From: an uncultured bacterium
Lineage (GTDB): Bacteria > Cyanobacteriota > Vampirovibrionia > Gastranaerophilales > Gastranaerophilaceae
Length of the DNA: 8,455 bases
Reading direction: 5' to 3'
NCBI GenBank assembly: GCA_902772945.1
Contig: CACYCU010000006.1
Span: forward strand, 1 to 8,455
Shown here: positions 6,037 through 8,455 of the stretch, one piece after another
Layout of the letters: every line of letters begins with the position of its first letter
How positions within the stretch are numbered: position 1 is the stretch's first letter
Position numbers and translations under genes: made by a program
Notes under the pieces: model-generated
What the model was told of the DNA's origin: nothing
Database searches by the model: none
What the model saw: only the letters and a program-made list of their open reading frames with translations

Positions 6037-7600
6037 TACATCTGTTTTAAGGGCTGCGTGGTTGATTGCTGCGGTTACTATTGTGAGCAAACTGATAGGT
6101 TTTGTCAGGGATATAATTATCGCAAATTATTATGGAGCTTCATTAGTATCTGATGCATACTATTATGCATATCAGATACCCTCTTTATCTTTGATACTTT
6201 TGGGCGGTGTTGGCGGTCCGTTTCATAGTGCAACGGTTGCTGTTTTTTCAAAGCTTATACCAAATTTGAAAGAGAAGCCTGCGTGTGAAGTTAATGAGCT
6301 TTATTCAAAGTTTATGACTGCAACAACAGCATTTTTTCTGGTTTTGTCGACATTAATTTTTGTATATGCAAAACCTATTATGAATATTATTATTTCCGGC
6401 GGTTCGCAGGAGTTGGTAAATTTATCAGCTGAGCATTTGCAGATTATGACTCCGCTTTTGGTTATTGGAGGAATTGTTGGAATTTATTACGGAATATTGA
6501 TTATATATAAGCAATTTATGCTTCCGAATTTGTCGCCGATAATTATGAGTGCAGCGATAATTGCAGGGATTGTGATAGCTGCGCCTAATGATCAAAAAGG
6601 TTATGCACTTGCATGTGCTACTACAATCGGTGCAATTTTGCAATTTGTAATACAGTATCCGAATGTTAGAAAAATAGGATTTTTATTTAAACCGGATTTT
6701 AATTTTGTAAACAATCCTAATTTTAAGTCAATTATGGAGCTTTTGTTTCCTGCGATTTTAAGTTCAACTGTCGGGCAAATTCATATTTATGTTGATATGT
6801 TTTTTACATCTTACATATCTGATGGCGCTTGGACCGCAATAGGGTATGCCAACAGGGTTTTTCAGTTTCCTGTAGGGATATTGGTTACGGCTTTTTTGGT
6901 TCCGTTGTTTCCTATTTTTTCAAGACTAGTGGCTGATAATGATTTAGACGGAATAAAGACTTATTTTAATAAGGGAGTCGGAGTTTTATTTTTTGCTTCA
7001 ATTCCGATTATAATAGGTATTTTGGCGGTTGGAATGCCTGCTGTTAGGTTAATCTTTGAACGCGGAGAATTTGATGCTTCTGCTACATTTATGGTAACTG
7101 AGGCTTTATGGTTTTTGTCTGTTTCAATAATTCCTTATGTTTTCAGGGATTCAATAACGAGAGTATATTATGCGTTTAATGATTCAAAAACTCCTTTTAT
7201 AATTGCATTTTCGTCTATTCTTTTAAAATACATTTTGAATGTAATATTTATAAAACAATTACATTTAGGAATTGGCGGGATTACGCTTTCAACATCATTG
7301 GTTACTTTATTTAATGCTTGCGTTTTGGGGTATTTTATAACGAAAAAAATGAGAATGGATTATAGAGGACTTTTTAAAAATCTGTTAAAAATGTGTACGG
7401 CAGGTGTAATTACTTTTGTCATTGCTGAATTTTCACTTGTTATGATGGATAAATATTTTATGTTTAGCCAGAGAATCAGTGATTTGATATCCATTATAGT
7501 TGTTTGTTTTGTTTGTGTAGTTGTTTATACAGGACTAAACATTTTATTTAAAATGGAATATGCAGAAGAATTAATAAATAGAATAAAGGATAAGTTATGA
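6014..7600 (+). CDS. murJ: Lipid II flippase MurJ
   Basis: Polytopic inner-membrane MOP-superfamily transporter that moves lipid II to the outer face for peptidoglycan synthesis. At 528 residues it has the usual length, and hydrophobic segments run from about 14 to 511, consistent with 14 helices. Recognisable MurJ features are SKLIGFVRD (25-33, Arg32 matching the conserved Arg of GFxRD), YANRVFQFPVGIL (278-290, conserved Arg281), IFERGEFDASAT (347-358) and TRVYYAFNDSKTPF (382-395). Lys26 stands where E. coli has Arg18. The segment after helix 1 reads LLGGVGGPFHS (62-72) instead of the proteobacterial RRIFAEGAFS, a form I associate with cyanobacterial MurJ. The ATG at 6014 lies within the end of the SpoIID-type gene, with GGTGG (6003-6007) six bases upstream. 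The stop overlaps the next gene's ATG (ATGA). Confidence 0.95.
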   Translation: MKADLSGNTSVLRAAWLIAAVTIVSKLIGFVRDIIIANYYGASLVSDAYYYAYQIPSLSLILLGGVGGPFHSATVAVFSKLIPNLKEKPACEVNELYSKFMTATTAFFLVLSTLIFVYAKPIMNIIISGGSQELVNLSAEHLQIMTPLLVIGGIVGIYYGILIIYKQFMLPNLSPIIMSAAIIAGIVIAAPNDQKGYALACATTIGAILQFVIQYPNVRKIGFLFKPDFNFVNNPNFKSIMELLFPAILSSTVGQIHIYVDMFFTSYISDGAWTAIGYANRVFQFPVGILVTAFLVPLFPIFSRLVADNDLDGIKTYFNKGVGVLFFASIPIIIGILAVGMPAVRLIFERGEFDASATFMVTEALWFLSVSIIPYVFRDSITRVYYAFNDSKTPFIIAFSSILLKYILNVIFIKQLHLGIGGITLSTSLVTLFNACVLGYFITKKMRMDYRGLFKNLLKMCTAGVITFVIAEFSLVMMDKYFMFSQRISDLISIIVVCFVCVVVYTGLNILFKMEYAEELINRIKDKL

Positions 7601-8178
7601 TAATAGAGAATCCTGAAAAAATTGTTGAAATTTTAAAAAATGACGGGGTTATAGCATATGTTACCGATACTGTTTGGGGTTTGGGATGTCTGCCGAGTTC
7701 TGAAAAAGCAGTAAAAAAAATTTATGAAATAAAAAAACGTGAAGCACAAAAACCGCTTATATTGATGTCAAGTGAGATATATCATTTGCTTGAATATGTA
7801 AAACCTATACCTGAAATTGGGTGTCGTCTGATTAAAAAATATTTTCCGGGAGCGTTGACGGTTGTGACTGAAAAATCCGATAAAACTCCTGATTACATTA
7901 CATCAAACATGAATACAGTCGGCATAAGAGTTCCGAATAACGAGGTTTTTAAAGAAATTTGCGAAATTATCCCAGAGCATGTCCTTGCAACGACAAGCGC
8001 AAATCTTTCTCATCAACCTTCTGCAAAAAATTATGAACAGGCTTATGAAAATATGAAAGATTTGGCTGATTTGGTTATACCCGATTACGGATATGTGTGT
8101 GAAGGGTTGGAGTCAACAGTTATAGGTGTTATGGATAATGAATTAAAAATATTCAGGCAAGGTGCTATAAAAATTTGA
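7597..8178 (+). CDS. tsaC: Threonylcarbamoyl-AMP synthase, Sua5/YrdC/TsaC family
   Basis: Expected to make threonylcarbamoyl-AMP from threonine, bicarbonate and ATP, the first step of t6A modification of ANN-decoding tRNAs, in the cytoplasm. The 193 residues form a single YrdC domain, without the extra C-terminal domain of longer Sua5 proteins. Motifs seen are TDTVWGLGC (23-31), IYEIKKRE..KPLIL (42-56), FPGALTVV (83-90), GIRVPN (109-114), TSANLS (133-138), STVIGV (173-178) and FRQGAI (186-191). The usual Pro of the (Y)PTeTvyGLG motif is Val22 here. AAAGGA (7585-7590) sits six bases before the ATG, which overlaps the murJ stop. The related YciO subfamily is an alternative, but the KR, TSAN and STV motifs fit TsaC better. 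Confidence 0.88.
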   Translation: MIIENPEKIVEILKNDGVIAYVTDTVWGLGCLPSSEKAVKKIYEIKKREAQKPLILMSSEIYHLLEYVKPIPEIGCRLIKKYFPGALTVVTEKSDKTPDYITSNMNTVGIRVPNNEVFKEICEIIPEHVLATTSANLSHQPSAKNYEQAYENMKDLADLVIPDYGYVCEGLESTVIGVMDNELKIFRQGAIKI

Positions 8179-8203
8179 CATAAAAGATTAAAAAATTTAT
8201 ACT
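8175..8203 (+). promoter_or_regulatory. Near-consensus sigma70-type promoter for the pilin-like gene
   Basis: A perfect TTGACA (8175-8180) and TATACT (8198-8203) are exactly 17 bp apart. The -35 box overlaps the tsaC stop codon (TGA 8176-8178). Transcription should start near 8210, giving a leader of about 16 bases that still contains AGAGGA (8213-8218), seven bases before the ATG at 8226. The match predicts strong, independent expression of the downstream gene. Confidence 0.75.
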
Positions 8204-8225
8204 TAAAAAAAGAGAGGAATAATAT

Positions 8226-8455
8226 ATGAAAAAGATATTAGCATTCACATTGGCAGAAGTTTTGGTTACTTTGGGTATTATAGGTGTTGTATCGGCTTTA
8301 ACAGTGCCTACTTTGATGAGAAATCACCAAAAGAGAGTTTTGACAACTCAATTACACAAAGTTTATAACGAGTTTTCTCAAGCGTTTACAAGCGAGATAG
8401 CAGCTCGTCATGCAGTTGACCTTGTTGAGGCAAGAGTTGGATCAAGAGGTGCTGA
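8226..8455 (+). CDS. Type IV pilin-like / pseudopilin protein, N-terminal part
   Basis: Only the first 76 codons are inside the window; the frame is open to the right edge. The protein starts with a very short leader, MKKILA, then FTLAEVLVTLGIIGVVSALTVPTL, the class III prepilin signal. Processing should occur between Ala6 and Phe7 by a prepilin peptidase, with methylation of Phe at +1 and the conserved Glu at +5 (Glu11). Alanine replaces the more usual glycine at -1. After the hydrophobic helix the sequence (MRNHQKRVLTTQLHKVYNEFSQAF) continues as an amphipathic helix typical of pilins and pseudopilins. It may be a pilus subunit or a type II secretion-type pseudopilin; the C-terminal globular domain that would decide is missing. 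AGAGGA lies seven bases before the ATG and a strong promoter just upstream. Confidence 0.85.
   Translation, partial: MKKILAFTLAEVLVTLGIIGVVSALTVPTLMRNHQKRVLTTQLHKVYNEFSQAFTSEIAARHAVDLVEARVGSRGA

Noticed and set aside
1..8455. A CRISPR array, defence island, insertion sequence or tRNA/rRNA gene
   Set aside because: I saw no regularly spaced repeats, transposase, nuclease or cloverleaf-like sequence. Coding density is high and the genes are mostly housekeeping and envelope functions, so no new multi-gene system can be claimed.

Overview
This is an A+T-rich bacterial chromosomal window with every gene on the + strand. The best guess for the organism is a non-photosynthetic relative of Cyanobacteria (Melainabacteria/Vampirovibrionia, probably the gut order Gastranaerophilales). 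Three things point there, all judged from memory without a search. The MurJ has a GGVGGPFHS-type loop where proteobacterial MurJ has EGAFS, and I associate this with cyanobacterial MurJ. The last gene encodes a pilin-like protein with an FTLAEVLVTLGIIGVVSALT N-terminus, of a kind I recall as very abundant in that order. A SpoIID/LytB-domain protein lies in a non-spore-forming type of context. The lineage call is an inference.

Layout: positions 1-121 are non-coding, with an 18-T run and a nested inverted repeat. speB (agmatinase, 122-958) stands alone. A 173-bp gap follows (959-1131), holding weak hairpins and a good sigma70-type promoter (TTGAAA-17-TATTAT). That promoter probably drives ligA (1132-3129), a small two-helix membrane protein of unknown function (3126-3536) and an exported SIMPL-domain protein (3533-4270). 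These three are joined by ATGA stop/start overlaps. After a 35-bp gap come an exported SpoIID/LytB-domain protein (start reassigned to ATG 4306, end 6036), murJ (6014-7600, overlapping by 23 bp) and a Sua5/TsaC-type protein (7597-8178, ATGA overlap). A near-consensus promoter (TTGACA-17-TATACT) overlaps the stop codon of the last of these and drives a pilin-like gene that runs off the right edge (8226-8455+).

How the genes fit together: the central pair is a cell-envelope module. MurJ moves lipid II across the membrane, and the exported SpoIID-type protein probably cuts peptidoglycan glycan strands. LigA (DNA replication and repair), TsaC (tRNA t6A modification) and SpeB (polyamine synthesis) are housekeeping functions that happen to be linked. 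I found no CRISPR array, RNA gene, insertion sequence, or defence or biosynthetic system. The most unusual points are the nested repeat upstream of speB, the missing Shine-Dalgarno with a TATAAT just before the SpoIID start, the MurJ loop, the unrecognised membrane protein and the strong promoter inside the tsaC stop.
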